From the NCBI RefSeq assembly GCF_000011645.1, contig NC_006270.3, forward strand, positions 2,167,501-2,231,500: 64,000 nt of DNA. The letters are read 5' to 3'. Origin of the DNA: Bacillus licheniformis DSM 13 = ATCC 14580 (lineage in GTDB: Bacteria; Bacillota; Bacilli; Bacillales; Bacillaceae). A model generated the notes under the pieces. It was not told the DNA's origin and did no database searches. It saw only the letters and a program-made list of their open reading frames with translations. Shown piece after piece: positions 46,133-56,120 of the stretch (its first letter is position 1; every line of letters begins with the position of its first letter). Made by a program: the position numbers and the translations under genes.

Positions 46133-47473
46133 TTAAAATACCCCGATAGCATCCAAAAAGACGACAATAATGACGATTGGAGCTGCGTAGCGGATCAGCA
46201 GAAGCCAGGCTGCAAACCATTTTCTGCTGATTTTAGAGCCTTCTTTCAATTCGGCAAAAAGCTCGTCTTTCGGAATTTTGAGCGGCACGAAAACGGCAAT
46301 TAGCAAAGCGCCGAGCGGCATTAATATATTGCTGACAAGATAATCCGCCGCATCAAAAATGGATAGATTAAAAATCGACACATCCTGAAGCACGCCGTAT
46401 GACAATGCTGAAGGAATACCGAATAGGAAAATCGCAATTCCTCCCGCCCAAGCGAAAGCCTGTCTTTTCTTAGGATCCCCTTTTGACAAGGAAGAAACAA
46501 GGATTTCAAGCATTGAAAATGCAGACGTCAGTGTAGCAAATAAAAATAAGAGCAGAAACGCCAATAAAAAGATGATTCCTAAAGGCATCTTATGAAAGAC
46601 TGACGGCAGCACATTAAATAACAGCATCGGGCCGGCATCAGGAGATAATCCGAATGAAAAAACGGCCGGAAAAATCGCAAACCCGGCAAGAATCGCTACA
46701 GATACATTGAGCAATGTCACTGATACGGCTGACTGTACAAGGTTTTCTTTTTTCGATAAATAAGAGCTGTACGTTACCATCACGGAAACACCGACGCTTA
46801 GCGAGAAAAAGGATTGTCCAAGCGCAAACAGCACCGTTTCGGCTTTGATATGTGAAAGATCAGGTTTTAAGAAAAACTCCAAGCCCTCCATTGAACCGGG
46901 AAGTGTGAGCGAACGAACGATCAAAAGCAGAAAAATAATGAACAGAGCAGGCATCATAAACTTGCTCGCCTTTTCTATTCCGCTTCTGACTCCTTTTGCA
47001 ACAACAAGGATCGTTATGATGATAAATGCAAACTGGCTCCCTAGAACGAGATACGGATTTGCAATCGTCTCCCCGAAAAGACCGGCATAATCCGTACTTC
47101 TTGACAGTTCACCGGTCAGCCCTTTGACAATATAAATGATGATCCAGCCGCCGACAACACTATAGAAAGACAGCAGAATGAAACACGTGATAATGCCGAG
47201 GCGCCCAACCCAGTGCCAGAGCGAGCCGGGAGCAAGCTCCTTATAGGATTCAACCGCATCTTTTTGAGTCTTTCTGCCGATAATGAACTCCGCCATTAAT
47301 AAAGGAAGCCCAATCAATAAAGTAAAAAGAATAAACATAAGTAAAAATGCTCCGCCGCCGCTTGTTCCGGCAACATAAGGAAACTTCCATATCGCGCCGA
47401 GCCCGATTGCCGAACCGGCCGAAGCTAAGATAAATCCAAGCTTTGATGACCATATATTTTGTTTATTTTCCAC
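46133..47473 (-). CDS. yocR: Sodium-dependent transporter YocR (NSS/SNF family)
   Basis: A 446-residue protein with about 11-12 spans. GTG 47473 has AGAGGTG upstream. The N-terminal LGFILASAGSAIGLGAIWKF with unwound helix 1 (Na1/Na2 and substrate site), RFP-like KFPYVAGTSGGGAFLLMFIL, and FALGQSFFSLSVGVSVMVTY in helix 6-7 define the LeuT/neurotransmitter:sodium symporter group. It likely imports an amino acid with Na+. Divergently transcribed from yocS, as in B. subtilis. Confidence 0.93.
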   Translation of the reverse strand: MENKQNIWSSKLGFILASAGSAIGLGAIWKFPYVAGTSGGGAFLLMFILFTLLIGLPLLMAEFIIGRKTQKDAVESYKELAPGSLWHWVGRLGIITCFILLSFYSVVGGWIIIYIVKGLTGELSRSTDYAGLFGETIANPYLVLGSQFAFIIITILVVAKGVRSGIEKASKFMMPALFIIFLLLIVRSLTLPGSMEGLEFFLKPDLSHIKAETVLFALGQSFFSLSVGVSVMVTYSSYLSKKENLVQSAVSVTLLNVSVAILAGFAIFPAVFSFGLSPDAGPMLLFNVLPSVFHKMPLGIIFLLAFLLLFLFATLTSAFSMLEILVSSLSKGDPKKRQAFAWAGGIAIFLFGIPSALSYGVLQDVSIFNLSIFDAADYLVSNILMPLGALLIAVFVPLKIPKDELFAELKEGSKISRKWFAAWLLLIRYAAPIVIIVVFLDAIGVF

Positions 47474-47687
47474 TTAAGCACCTCTTCTTCTCGGTCTAAT
47501 TGCACATGGCTACAAACTATCATTTTAAAAAGCATAAACGAATTCGTCAAGGTTTTCAAACATTTCTTTCAGTTTACATAATAATATTATGTTAAATAAT
47601 TCTTTATTTTACTAGTATTGAATTATTCAGAATATTAATTATAATAAGAGAATGTTACATTTTCTACAGATGTGAGGAGCTGGACTT

Positions 47688-48668
47688 ATGAGTTATTTGA
47701 TCAAAATCAGTCAATTTGCAGGAAAAACGTTCGCCATTTGGGTGATTCTATTTGCGATTCTCGGCTTTGCCTTTCCGTCGCAGTTCACTTGGATCGTCCC
47801 TTATATTACGATTCTGCTTGGCGTGATTATGTTTGGCATGGGATTGACATTGTCAGCGGACGATTTTAAAGAGCTGCTGAGACGTCCCCTGCATGTGCTG
47901 ATCGGTGTGCTGATTCAATATACGGTGATGCCGTTGCTCGCTTTTGGACTGGCCTATGGACTCGCTCTCCCCCCCGAAATAGCAGTGGGGGTTATATTAG
48001 TGGGATGCTGCCCCGGGGGAACAGCATCAAACGTCATGACATTTCTGGCAAAGGGGAATATCGCCCTGTCTGTGGCGATCACAACGCTTTCCACACTGCT
48101 TGCCCCTTTTTTAACGCCGTTTCTCATTTTATTTTTCGCGAAGGAATGGCTTCCGGTATCTCCGGGCTCTCTGTTCGTGTCGATTTTACAGGCGGTGCTG
48201 CTCCCGATTATCGCCGGGCTGATCGTTCAATTTTTCTTTAAAAAACAAGTGAAAAAAGCTGTACAGGTGCTCCCGCTTGTCTCCGTTCTCGGCATCGTCG
48301 CCATCGTCTCCGCAGTCGTCGGAGGCAATCGGGAAAACATTATTCAATCAGGGCTGCTGATTTTTGCGGTAGTTGTTCTTCATAATGGCCTCGGACTTTT
48401 CCTCGGCTTTGTTTTGGCAAAGTGCTTTAAAATGGATTATGCGTCGCAAAAAGCCGTGTCCATTGAGGTCGGCATGCAGAATTCGGGTCTCGGCGCGGCA
48501 TTGGCGACGGCGCACTTCTCCCCGCTTTCAGCTGTTCCGAGCGCTGTGTTCAGCGTCTGGCATAATCTTTCAGGTTCATGGCTTGCGACATACTGGGCCA
48601 AAAAAACAAATAAACAGAAGAATGACAATCATTCTCCTGCCCCGCAAATGATAAATAAAAAGCTTTGA
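47688..48668 (+). CDS. yocS: BASS family sodium symporter YocS
   Basis: A 326-residue membrane protein with about 9-10 spans, ATG 47688 with GAGGAG 8 nt upstream. It shows the bile acid:sodium symporter hallmarks: GVIMFGMGLTLSADDFKELL, GVILVGCCPGGTASNVMTFL (crossover helix with Na+ ligands), and VEVGMQNSGLGAALATAHFS-type helix 9 (here SIEVGMQNSGLGAALATAHF). Bacterial members take up pantoate, pyruvate or other organic acids; the substrate here is unknown. Confidence 0.93.
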   Translation: MSYLIKISQFAGKTFAIWVILFAILGFAFPSQFTWIVPYITILLGVIMFGMGLTLSADDFKELLRRPLHVLIGVLIQYTVMPLLAFGLAYGLALPPEIAVGVILVGCCPGGTASNVMTFLAKGNIALSVAITTLSTLLAPFLTPFLILFFAKEWLPVSPGSLFVSILQAVLLPIIAGLIVQFFFKKQVKKAVQVLPLVSVLGIVAIVSAVVGGNRENIIQSGLLIFAVVVLHNGLGLFLGFVLAKCFKMDYASQKAVSIEVGMQNSGLGAALATAHFSPLSAVPSAVFSVWHNLSGSWLATYWAKKTNKQKNDNHSPAPQMINKKL

Positions 48669-48693
48669 CCGTACTTACGGCCAAAGCTTTTTT
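48659..48693. terminator. Bidirectional terminator between yocS and odhB
   Basis: AAAGCTTTGACCGTA and TACGGCCAAAGCTTT pair and are flanked by A and T runs. Confidence 0.85.
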
Positions 48694-48697
48694 ATGA

Positions 48698-49978
48698 TTA
48701 ACCTTCCAACAGAAGCTGTTCAGGATCTTCAAGCAGATTTTTAATCGTAACCAGGAAGCCGACCGCTTCTTTTCCGTCGACGATCCGGTGGTCATACGAT
48801 AATGCAATGTACATCATCGGGCGGTTTTCAAAGCGCTCTTCATCAATTGCTACAGGACGCAGCTGGATTTTGTGCATGCCCAAAATACCAACTTGCGGGC
48901 TGTTCAAAATCGGAGTCGATAACAATGAACCGAACGTTCCTCCGTTTGTGATCGTAAAGGACCCGCCTTGAAGCTCGTTGAGCGACAATTTGTTGTTTCT
49001 CGCTTTCTTCGCAAGCTCTCCGATATCCCTTTCAATATCGGCAAAGGTTTTGCGGTCCGCATCGCGCACGACCGGTACGACGAGGCCATCCGGCGCAGCA
49101 ACAGCGATTCCGATGTCATAGAATTTTTTGATCACAAGCTCGTCGCCTTGAATTTCCGCGTTGAGGAGCGGATATTTTTTCAGCGCGGCGACAACAGCTT
49201 TTGTAAAGAATGACATGAATCCGAGCTTCACGTCATGCTGCTCCAGGAATTGATCTTTTCGGCGCTTCCTTAAGTTCATGACCGCCGTCATGTCCACTTC
49301 GTTGAATGTCGTCAGCATAGCGGCGGTGTGCTGAACTTCAACGAGGCGTTTGGCGATCGTCTGTCTCCGGCGGGACATTCTTTGACGCTCTACAGGTTTA
49401 CCAGCATCTTCGGTTTGTTTAGCGGCCGGCGCCTGTGTTGCGCGTTTTGGTTCAGGCTGAGCTTTTGGCGGCTGCTCGTTCTTTTGATAAGATTCAACAT
49501 CCTGTTTTCTGACCCTTCCGAGCGGATCACCGGTAGGGATTTCCGATAAATCGATGCCTTTTTCCCGGGCGAGCTTTCGGGCAGCCGGAGAAGCGATAGT
49601 TCTTGTTTTGGCTGTATCCGCCTCATCGCTCGCACCTTCGCGAGGTTCGGCTGTCTTTTCAGACGAGGCTGCTTTCTCTTCCGAAGCGCCGGCGCTTTCT
49701 TGAGCGTCAGCTTGCGGAGCCGTTGATTTGCCTCCTTCTCCTTCGCCTTCTGAAATCGTTCCGATTATTTCGCCGACCTGAACCGTGTCACCGGAATCTT
49801 TCAGCACTTCCTGAAGAACGCCGGACTGCTCTGCCGTCAATTCCACGTTGACTTTATCAGTCTCCAGCTCAAGCAGGAATTCCCCTTGCTCTACATAATC
49901 TCCCGGTTGTTTCAGCCATTGGGCTATCGTTCCTTCTGAAATTGATTCCGCTAATTCAGGTACTTTAATTTCCGCCAT
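48698..49978 (-). CDS. odhB: 2-oxoglutarate dehydrogenase E2, dihydrolipoyl succinyltransferase OdhB
   Basis: 426 residues. Lipoyl domain 1-80 with the lipoylated Lys in LELETDKVNVELTA, an Ala/Glu-rich linker, the peripheral subunit-binding domain near 128-162 (ASPAARKLAREKGIDLSEIP), a second Pro/Ala linker, and the catalytic domain with SYDHRIVDGKEAVGFL (active His and Asp). It passes succinyl groups from E1 to CoA and forms the core of the complex. It lies 14 nt after odhA. Confidence 0.96.
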   Translation of the reverse strand: MAEIKVPELAESISEGTIAQWLKQPGDYVEQGEFLLELETDKVNVELTAEQSGVLQEVLKDSGDTVQVGEIIGTISEGEGEGGKSTAPQADAQESAGASEEKAASSEKTAEPREGASDEADTAKTRTIASPAARKLAREKGIDLSEIPTGDPLGRVRKQDVESYQKNEQPPKAQPEPKRATQAPAAKQTEDAGKPVERQRMSRRRQTIAKRLVEVQHTAAMLTTFNEVDMTAVMNLRKRRKDQFLEQHDVKLGFMSFFTKAVVAALKKYPLLNAEIQGDELVIKKFYDIGIAVAAPDGLVVPVVRDADRKTFADIERDIGELAKKARNNKLSLNELQGGSFTITNGGTFGSLLSTPILNSPQVGILGMHKIQLRPVAIDEERFENRPMMYIALSYDHRIVDGKEAVGFLVTIKNLLEDPEQLLLEG

Positions 49979-49992
49979 TTTATAGTTCCCCC

Positions 49993-52827
49993 TTAATTTT
50001 TGCGAGTCAAGCTATCAGATACAATGCGTTCCTGTTCCTTTTTATGAACCGTCGGATCCCCTTCTGCCGGACTTGAACGTCTTCTTCTGCCAATATAGCG
50101 GACCTTCACGTCCTTTGGAGCTACCTCTCTTAAATAAGGCTCGATATAGTTCCATGCGCCCATATTTTGCGGTTCTTCCTGTACCCAGACGATCTCCTCC
50201 AAATTCGGAAGTTTGCTGAAGATCGCTTTAATATGCTTTGCAGGGAAAGGATACAGCTCTTCAACCCGTGCAATGTGCAGCCAATCCTTTTCACCTTCCA
50301 TTTTATTGAAATGGTCGCTGATGTCAATCGAAACTTTGCCGCTTGAAAGGACGAGGCGCGTCACTTTGTCATATTGATGGGAAAGTCCTGACATTTCATA
50401 GACCGGCTTAAAGCTGCTGTTACTGAGCTCCTGCACTTCTGACACGGTATTCGGATTTCTCAGCAGGCTTTTCGGCGTCATGATGATCAGCGGGCGGATC
50501 TCCTCGCGAAGGAGCATCTTCGCCTGCCTTCTTAAAATATGAAAGTATTGGGCAGCGCTCGTCAGGTTGGCGACAGTCCAGTTGTTTTCCGCCGCCAATT
50601 GAAGGAATCGCTCTGTTCTTCCGCTTGAATGCTCAGGCCCCTGCCCTTCATAGCCGTGCGGCAAGAGAACAACCAGCCCTGATTTTTGACCCCACTTCGC
50701 TCTTCCTGCAGAAATGAACTGGTCAAAGTAAACTTGCGCCGCATTTGCAAAATCTCCAAACTGCGCTTCCCAGATCACCATCGTTTCCGGCGAAGACACG
50801 TTATAGCCGTATTCGAAGCCGAGGACGGACCCTTCAGAAAGCGGGCTGTTGTGAACCGCAAATGACGCTTTCGTATCGGCAAGGTGATGCAGCGCGATGA
50901 ATTCGTCCCCTGTCTTGCTGTCGTGAAGGACAAGGTTGCGGTGTGCGAATGTGCCGCGTTCTGAATCCTGCCCGGTCAGCCTTAGCGGCGTACCGTCTTT
51001 CAAAATCGACGCAAACGCCATCGCCTCTGCAAGCGACCAGTCGACTTTTCGGTCATCTTCGAAAGCTTTGGCGCGCCTTTCAAGGATTCGTTTTAGCTTA
51101 TCGAAAACGTTGAAGTTTTCCGGCCATGAAACAAGCTCCTGATTGATTTTGCGCAAAGTTTCAAAATCAACCGATGTGTCAACATCAGGAAAACCGTTGG
51201 AGACCGGCTCTGGAAGTACGATTTCATGCGTCATGTCTTCCTTTTTGGCCGGCACTTTGCGATAGGCTTCTTCTAAACGCTTCTGGACAGCGTCCTTGAT
51301 TTTGCCGACGGTTTCTTTATCGACGATCCCTTTATGAATCAGCTTTTCAGCAAAGATGTTTTTGACGGTCGGATGCTTTCTGACCGCATCATACAGCATC
51401 GGCTGCGTTGCGGACGGCTCATCCATTTCATTGTGGCCAAAACGGCGGTAGCCGATCAGATCGATCAAAAAGTCTTTGTTGAAAGTCATGCGGTATTCAA
51501 CAGCGAGCTGAACCGCTGAAAGACATGCTTCGGGATCATCAGCATTGACGTGGACGATCGGAATTTCAAAACCTTTCGCAAGGTCGCTTGCATATTTCGT
51601 CGATCTTGACTCATTGCTTTCCGTCGTAAAGCCGATCATGTTATTGGCGATAATGTGAATCGCTCCGCCCACTTGATACCCTTTAAGCTGGCTTAAATTC
51701 AGCGTTTCCGCGACAATGCCTTCCCCTGGGAATGCCGCATCGCCGTGAATCAGAATCGCCATCGATTTTTTGACGTCTTGAACCGGATAGCCGCTCTCCG
51801 TTCTCGTTTCCTGGGCGGCTCTTGTCGATCCCTCAACGATCGGATCGATGAACTCAAGGTGGCTCGGATTGTTCGCGAGCGCAATGCGCGCCGTTTTCGT
51901 ATGCTCATCCTGAATCTGGCGGTTGGCGCCGAGGTGGTATTTTACGTCGCCCGTCCAGCCGTAATTGATCCCGGTCGAACCTTCCGACGGAACGAGATCT
52001 TTGTTCGGCGCATGCTGGAATTCAGAAAAAATGATTTCATAAGGTTTTCCGAGCACATGCGCAAGAACATTCAGGCGGCCCCTGTGCGCCATTCCGATAT
52101 TGACGTTTGTCGTACCTGCCGAAACGGACTTGGCGATAATATCATCCAGCATGGGCACAAGCGCATCAAGTCCTTCTATTGAAAAGCGTTTTTGCCCGAC
52201 AAAGGTTTTGTGGAGAAACTGTTCAAGGCTTTCCACTTCTGTAAGCCTTCTTAAAACTTCTACCAGTTTTTCTTTCGATTTCGGGGTGAATAATTCCCCG
52301 GATTCGATCTTTTTCATCAGCCAGTTGCGCTCTTCAAAAATGTGCACATGGTCAAATTCAAAAGAAATCGATTTTTTGTATGTGTTTCTTAAGTACTGGA
52401 TGGCTTCTAAACCGTTCGTTACTTCTTTAGGGGCATCTTTGCATATGACAGACGCCGGGATTTTTTTCACATCCTGCTCAGTTAACCCGTACTCAGCAAG
52501 AGGAAAAAGCTCCTGTTTCTCTTGTGTTTTTCTCAGTGGATTGACGGAAGCGTTTAAATGGCCATAGGTTCTAATATCTTCTGCAAGTTTTACCGCTGAT
52601 GCGATTTTTTGAATAGATCCAGCCGTGAAATCTGCCTCTTCGTTTTTTTGAGAGGCGGCCCTAATATCGCCCGGGGGAGCTCCAAGTTCGTCAAACATCT
52701 CTTTTAAATCAGCATCCAAGCTTTCTGGATCCTTGACGTACTGATCGTAAAGCTCCAGCACATAGCCGAGGTTCGGACCGTGAAATTCTTCCCAAGTCAT
52801 TCTTTGTTTCATACTATTTTGAAACAT
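49993..52827 (-). CDS. odhA: 2-oxoglutarate dehydrogenase E1 OdhA
   Basis: 944 residues. ATG 52827 has GGGGG about 10 nt upstream. N-terminal E2-binding segment, then thiamine diphosphate enzyme domains: GMAHRGRLNVLAHVLGKPYE, ILIHGDAAFPGEGIVAETLN (ThDP/Mg motif beginning GDAAF), DLIGYRRFGHNEMDEP, and the C-terminal transketolase-like part GLVVLLPHGYEGQGPEHSSG. It decarboxylates 2-oxoglutarate and loads the succinyl group on the OdhB lipoyl arm (TCA cycle, cytosol). Operon odhA-odhB. Confidence 0.96.
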   Translation of the reverse strand: MFQNSMKQRMTWEEFHGPNLGYVLELYDQYVKDPESLDADLKEMFDELGAPPGDIRAASQKNEEADFTAGSIQKIASAVKLAEDIRTYGHLNASVNPLRKTQEKQELFPLAEYGLTEQDVKKIPASVICKDAPKEVTNGLEAIQYLRNTYKKSISFEFDHVHIFEERNWLMKKIESGELFTPKSKEKLVEVLRRLTEVESLEQFLHKTFVGQKRFSIEGLDALVPMLDDIIAKSVSAGTTNVNIGMAHRGRLNVLAHVLGKPYEIIFSEFQHAPNKDLVPSEGSTGINYGWTGDVKYHLGANRQIQDEHTKTARIALANNPSHLEFIDPIVEGSTRAAQETRTESGYPVQDVKKSMAILIHGDAAFPGEGIVAETLNLSQLKGYQVGGAIHIIANNMIGFTTESNESRSTKYASDLAKGFEIPIVHVNADDPEACLSAVQLAVEYRMTFNKDFLIDLIGYRRFGHNEMDEPSATQPMLYDAVRKHPTVKNIFAEKLIHKGIVDKETVGKIKDAVQKRLEEAYRKVPAKKEDMTHEIVLPEPVSNGFPDVDTSVDFETLRKINQELVSWPENFNVFDKLKRILERRAKAFEDDRKVDWSLAEAMAFASILKDGTPLRLTGQDSERGTFAHRNLVLHDSKTGDEFIALHHLADTKASFAVHNSPLSEGSVLGFEYGYNVSSPETMVIWEAQFGDFANAAQVYFDQFISAGRAKWGQKSGLVVLLPHGYEGQGPEHSSGRTERFLQLAAENNWTVANLTSAAQYFHILRRQAKMLLREEIRPLIIMTPKSLLRNPNTVSEVQELSNSSFKPVYEMSGLSHQYDKVTRLVLSSGKVSIDISDHFNKMEGEKDWLHIARVEELYPFPAKHIKAIFSKLPNLEEIVWVQEEPQNMGAWNYIEPYLREVAPKDVKVRYIGRRRRSSPAEGDPTVHKKEQERIVSDSLTRKN

Positions 52828-53171
52828 TTGAACATTACCCCCAACCTAATAATCAAGTGAATGATTCACTATCTTAATATATCTTCTGAACCTTGCGCCC
52901 AGAAATATGTAATAAAAACGCTTCCACGTACATTTTACCACTGTTTCTCATTTGTTTCTACACAGATTGTTCAAATAAAATTAAAAAATCGTCTTGAAAA
53001 ATAAAAAAATTTATAATTTCGAACTTTCAGATCCCTTTCTTTCAGGACCTGATCTTTATTTATTCACATATTTCCCCTGGCCGTCTATTTTTTAACATCC
53101 GGATGTGCTCCTTAAAAAATTAAGTTGATAAAAATAATAAAAATTTCGTTATTTCACTGTGTTTTCACGAT
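52828..53171. other. odhA upstream region, no gene
   Basis: AT-rich control region. GAATGATTCAC/GTGAATCATTC near 52857-52872 is a small palindrome 30-45 nt before odhA. TATATTAAGATAG on the minus strand may contain the -10 box. In B. subtilis odhAB is catabolite-repressed, but I found no clear cre site. Confidence 0.4.
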
Positions 53172-53209
53172 AAAAAACAGATGGCCGCGAGTATTGCTGC
53201 CATCTGTCA
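53172..53209 (-). terminator. Terminator of yojN-yojO
   Basis: On the minus strand ACAGATGGCAGC with GCGGCCATCTGT, then TTTTTT. Confidence 0.85.
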
Positions 53210-53212
53210 TAT

Positions 53213-55126
53213 CTATCCTATACTTTTGTTCAACAGCTTTTTTAAAAGCGGGTACAGAACATCGGGAAGCTGATCGACGTCTGGGACAAAAAGGCTGTAC
53301 TTTCCGTACATGTCCTGTATCGTCTTCATTTGCGATTCTTCAATTTCGCTGTTTGATAAAAATACATTGATGACTTCGATATTTCGTTTCCGCGCTTCCA
53401 TCACCGCTTCATGTGTATCGACGATCCCGTTTTGCTCATAATCGAATGCGGCCGGCTCTCCATCTGAAAAGACGATCAGGAACTTCTGAGCTTCGCTTCT
53501 TTGAACAAGCATCTTCGTCATCTGTCTGATCGCATATCCGTCCCGGTTGTCTTCCTCCGGTTCAAGCTGCATAATGTGCGGTCCGGCTCCTGCTTTTAAG
53601 GAATCCGCAAAAGAAACGACCGTATGAAAGTAGTTGGGCTGGCTCGTCTCTGTCGCATCGTTTGTATCTTCCCAAAAACCGACGATTTGATGAGGGACAG
53701 CAACTGATTTAAGCGCTTCATGAAACAGCACAATGCCCCGTTTCGTCTCCGCCATTTTGTCATGCATGCTTGCCGAACAGTCGACGAGCAATGTGAAAAC
53801 GGCGTCGATTTCTGTTGACGGCTCCTGCTTTTTATAGAACAGGCGCGGATTGCGCTCTGTAAAGTAACGGAGCAGTTTATTGTTCAATCTGCCTGCATGC
53901 AAATCGGTTCTCGGGAGTGTTTTTTTATGCTCAAGCGTTTTTTGAATCATCTGTTTGAGCCGTTTTTGATATGATTCGATTGTTTTGGCTTGAGCCTGGT
54001 AGTCTAATATATCTTCATTCGAAGGTTTTTCCGGCGGCTTCATCACCGAAAAGGCATAGCGGTTTTCTTTACCGGCTTGGGCTGTTCCGGCGTTCGGTTC
54101 ATCTTGAACAGATTCAAGCGATTCAAGTTTTGAGTAGTCTTTCCTTTTCGTCTGCTTCGCCGTTCCTTGAACAGACCCGAGCGCTTGGTCGCCGTCTTCT
54201 CCTTCTCTTAAAGCGCCGCCGGAAATATCGGATTTTGCGCCGTGCTCCAAATCAAACTGGAGAAAGCTTTTGGCCGGAGCTTCCGTTTCTCTGTGCCAAG
54301 TCGGCATTTCTTCTTCATGAACTTCCTCGTCACCCGCACTTTTCTCTTCCAGCGTCAGATCCTCGCTCAGCTTCGGTTTTGCTTTTAAATCTTGAAAGAG
54401 CGCTTCTTCGTCAACTTGTTCGTAGTCAAGTTCCGGAAAAAAGAAGTACGTATTCAGCATATCTTTTTCGAGCACTTCTTCAAAACCTTCCATTAACCCG
54501 TTTACAAACGAAACGATGTCAGCAGTTGAACGCGCTTCGAATACGCGGGCGAGCTCGGCTTCTATAAACCCCTTCATCGGATCGACCGATTCATGGATAG
54601 CCGGTATCTCTTCAAGCGGCGACTCCGCGGTCAGCTTAAGATATACAGCGCAAAACAAAGCATCTGTAAAAATGCTCCGCTCCAGATTCAGCGTCAGCTG
54701 TGTCGCAAAGTGTTTGCGGTACATCGATTTCCGGTTTGAAAATACCTGCTTTGTACCGGGGCGCTCCCTCTTGATGGACTCTTCAATTCTGATATCCTCA
54801 AAAAGCATAAACAACTGTTTTGCCAAACTCTTAAACTGATATTTCCGAGCCGAGTCCAGCATGCGGGAAAAGTCTTTCATCGAGCTGTAGCGGGAGCCGA
54901 TTGACCGCAAGTATACATCGCTCTTCAAGCCGTCTACCATATCGCGGTGGTTCCTGTCTTTCCAAAAGTGGCTCATGTAGATCTTTTTCTCAAAAGGATT
55001 GTAATAAGACTGAACCCCGTACTCCACTTCAACCTGATCGCTTTTCGCGAGCGTTTTCGCCAGATCTGTCAGCTCCATAAATAGCAAAGAGTCAATCTTG
55101 CTGTCATTGAATTTAATAAACTTCAT
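53213..55126 (-). CDS. yojO: VWA domain protein YojO
   Basis: A 637-residue protein; ATG 55126 has GAGGG 6 nt upstream and lies 9 nt after yojN. An N-terminal helical region (about 1-240) is followed by an acidic linker and a C-terminal von Willebrand A domain (about 430-630) with the MIDAS motif TLLVDCSASMHDKMAET and later Asp in FSDGEPAAFDYEQNG. Architecture matches NorD/CobT-like partners of MoxR AAA ATPases. With YojN it probably remodels or activates an unknown target enzyme, by analogy with NorQ-NorD. Confidence 0.92.
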   Translation of the reverse strand: MKFIKFNDSKIDSLLFMELTDLAKTLAKSDQVEVEYGVQSYYNPFEKKIYMSHFWKDRNHRDMVDGLKSDVYLRSIGSRYSSMKDFSRMLDSARKYQFKSLAKQLFMLFEDIRIEESIKRERPGTKQVFSNRKSMYRKHFATQLTLNLERSIFTDALFCAVYLKLTAESPLEEIPAIHESVDPMKGFIEAELARVFEARSTADIVSFVNGLMEGFEEVLEKDMLNTYFFFPELDYEQVDEEALFQDLKAKPKLSEDLTLEEKSAGDEEVHEEEMPTWHRETEAPAKSFLQFDLEHGAKSDISGGALREGEDGDQALGSVQGTAKQTKRKDYSKLESLESVQDEPNAGTAQAGKENRYAFSVMKPPEKPSNEDILDYQAQAKTIESYQKRLKQMIQKTLEHKKTLPRTDLHAGRLNNKLLRYFTERNPRLFYKKQEPSTEIDAVFTLLVDCSASMHDKMAETKRGIVLFHEALKSVAVPHQIVGFWEDTNDATETSQPNYFHTVVSFADSLKAGAGPHIMQLEPEEDNRDGYAIRQMTKMLVQRSEAQKFLIVFSDGEPAAFDYEQNGIVDTHEAVMEARKRNIEVINVFLSNSEIEESQMKTIQDMYGKYSLFVPDVDQLPDVLYPLLKKLLNKSIG

Positions 55127-55135
55127 AAAAAACCC

Positions 55136-56026
55136 TCATTCGAACAAAGTTTGGGCAATATTTCGGACCGCCGCTTTTTCGCGTTCATCATCAAGCTTTT
55201 CAACGATGCCCCGTTCGATCGCTCGCAGCGGCGGAATATACGTCGACAGATCGCAAGTATCGAGAAGCGCTCTGATGGAAGCAGCCTCTTCAGATACCTG
55301 TCCGTTGTGGGCTTGCGTCATTAAATCCGATGACAGGGTGACAAACCGGTCCAGCAGCTTCTGATTTTTTAGTTCGGATTGTGTTTCAAGCACCCGTTTC
55401 AGCAGGTCGCCTTTAATGTATGGCACGTCGATGATCACAAACCGGTTTTTCAGCGCTTCGTTCAATGGGACTGTTCCGACATACCCTTCGTTTATTGCTG
55501 CAATTACGCCGAATCCCTCTTTCGCTTTGACGACTTCCCCTGTAAACGGATTGGTCATCATTTTCCGGTAATCCAGCACCCCGTTTAAGATCGGCAGCGT
55601 TTCCGGTTTCGCCATGTTGATTTCGTCAATATATAGGAAATGGCCGTTGTTCATTGCTTTTGTCACGGGACCTTCGACAAATTCAATAGAGGCGTTCCCG
55701 CCGGTGTTTTCAATCGTTTTGTAACCGACAAGCGCCTCTGCATCAAGGTCCACAGAACAGTTGACACTGTGCATAGGTTTTTGAAAATAAGCGGAGAGCG
55801 TTTCGGCAAGTTTTGTTTTTCCGGAACCTGTCGGACCTTTTAACAAAACGTTTTTTCCGAGTGACAACGCGATCATCGCGTCATAGAGAATGGCGCTGTC
55901 TTCCGCTTCATAGCCGGGCGTCCCAATCAATGATTGGTATTCCGCGTCAACAGGTTTAGCGGCAGACTGAATCAGCCGCTCTTTTATCTTTTCAGGCAGC
56001 TCTAGTTCGTGCAGATCATATTTCAT
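55136..56026 (-). CDS. yojN: MoxR-type AAA ATPase YojN
   Basis: A 296-residue AAA+ ATPase. Walker A KGPTGSGKTKLAETLSAYF, Walker B HFLYIDEINMAKPETLPILN, sensor 1 GFGVIAAINEGYVGTVPLNE, with the CbbQ/NorQ-type C-terminal lid. It forms a two-gene unit with the VWA protein YojO, the usual MoxR/VWA pairing. Cytosolic, ring-forming. The target protein is unknown. Confidence 0.93.
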   Translation of the reverse strand: MKYDLHELELPEKIKERLIQSAAKPVDAEYQSLIGTPGYEAEDSAILYDAMIALSLGKNVLLKGPTGSGKTKLAETLSAYFQKPMHSVNCSVDLDAEALVGYKTIENTGGNASIEFVEGPVTKAMNNGHFLYIDEINMAKPETLPILNGVLDYRKMMTNPFTGEVVKAKEGFGVIAAINEGYVGTVPLNEALKNRFVIIDVPYIKGDLLKRVLETQSELKNQKLLDRFVTLSSDLMTQAHNGQVSEEAASIRALLDTCDLSTYIPPLRAIERGIVEKLDDEREKAAVRNIAQTLFE

Positions 56027-56120
56027 GTGTTGTAAAATTCCTTTCTAAAAGCGTCTTCTATATTTAAGTATACTAGAAAAGACGCGCTGCCCTCAATATA
56101 AACGGCTTCCAGGCGCCGAT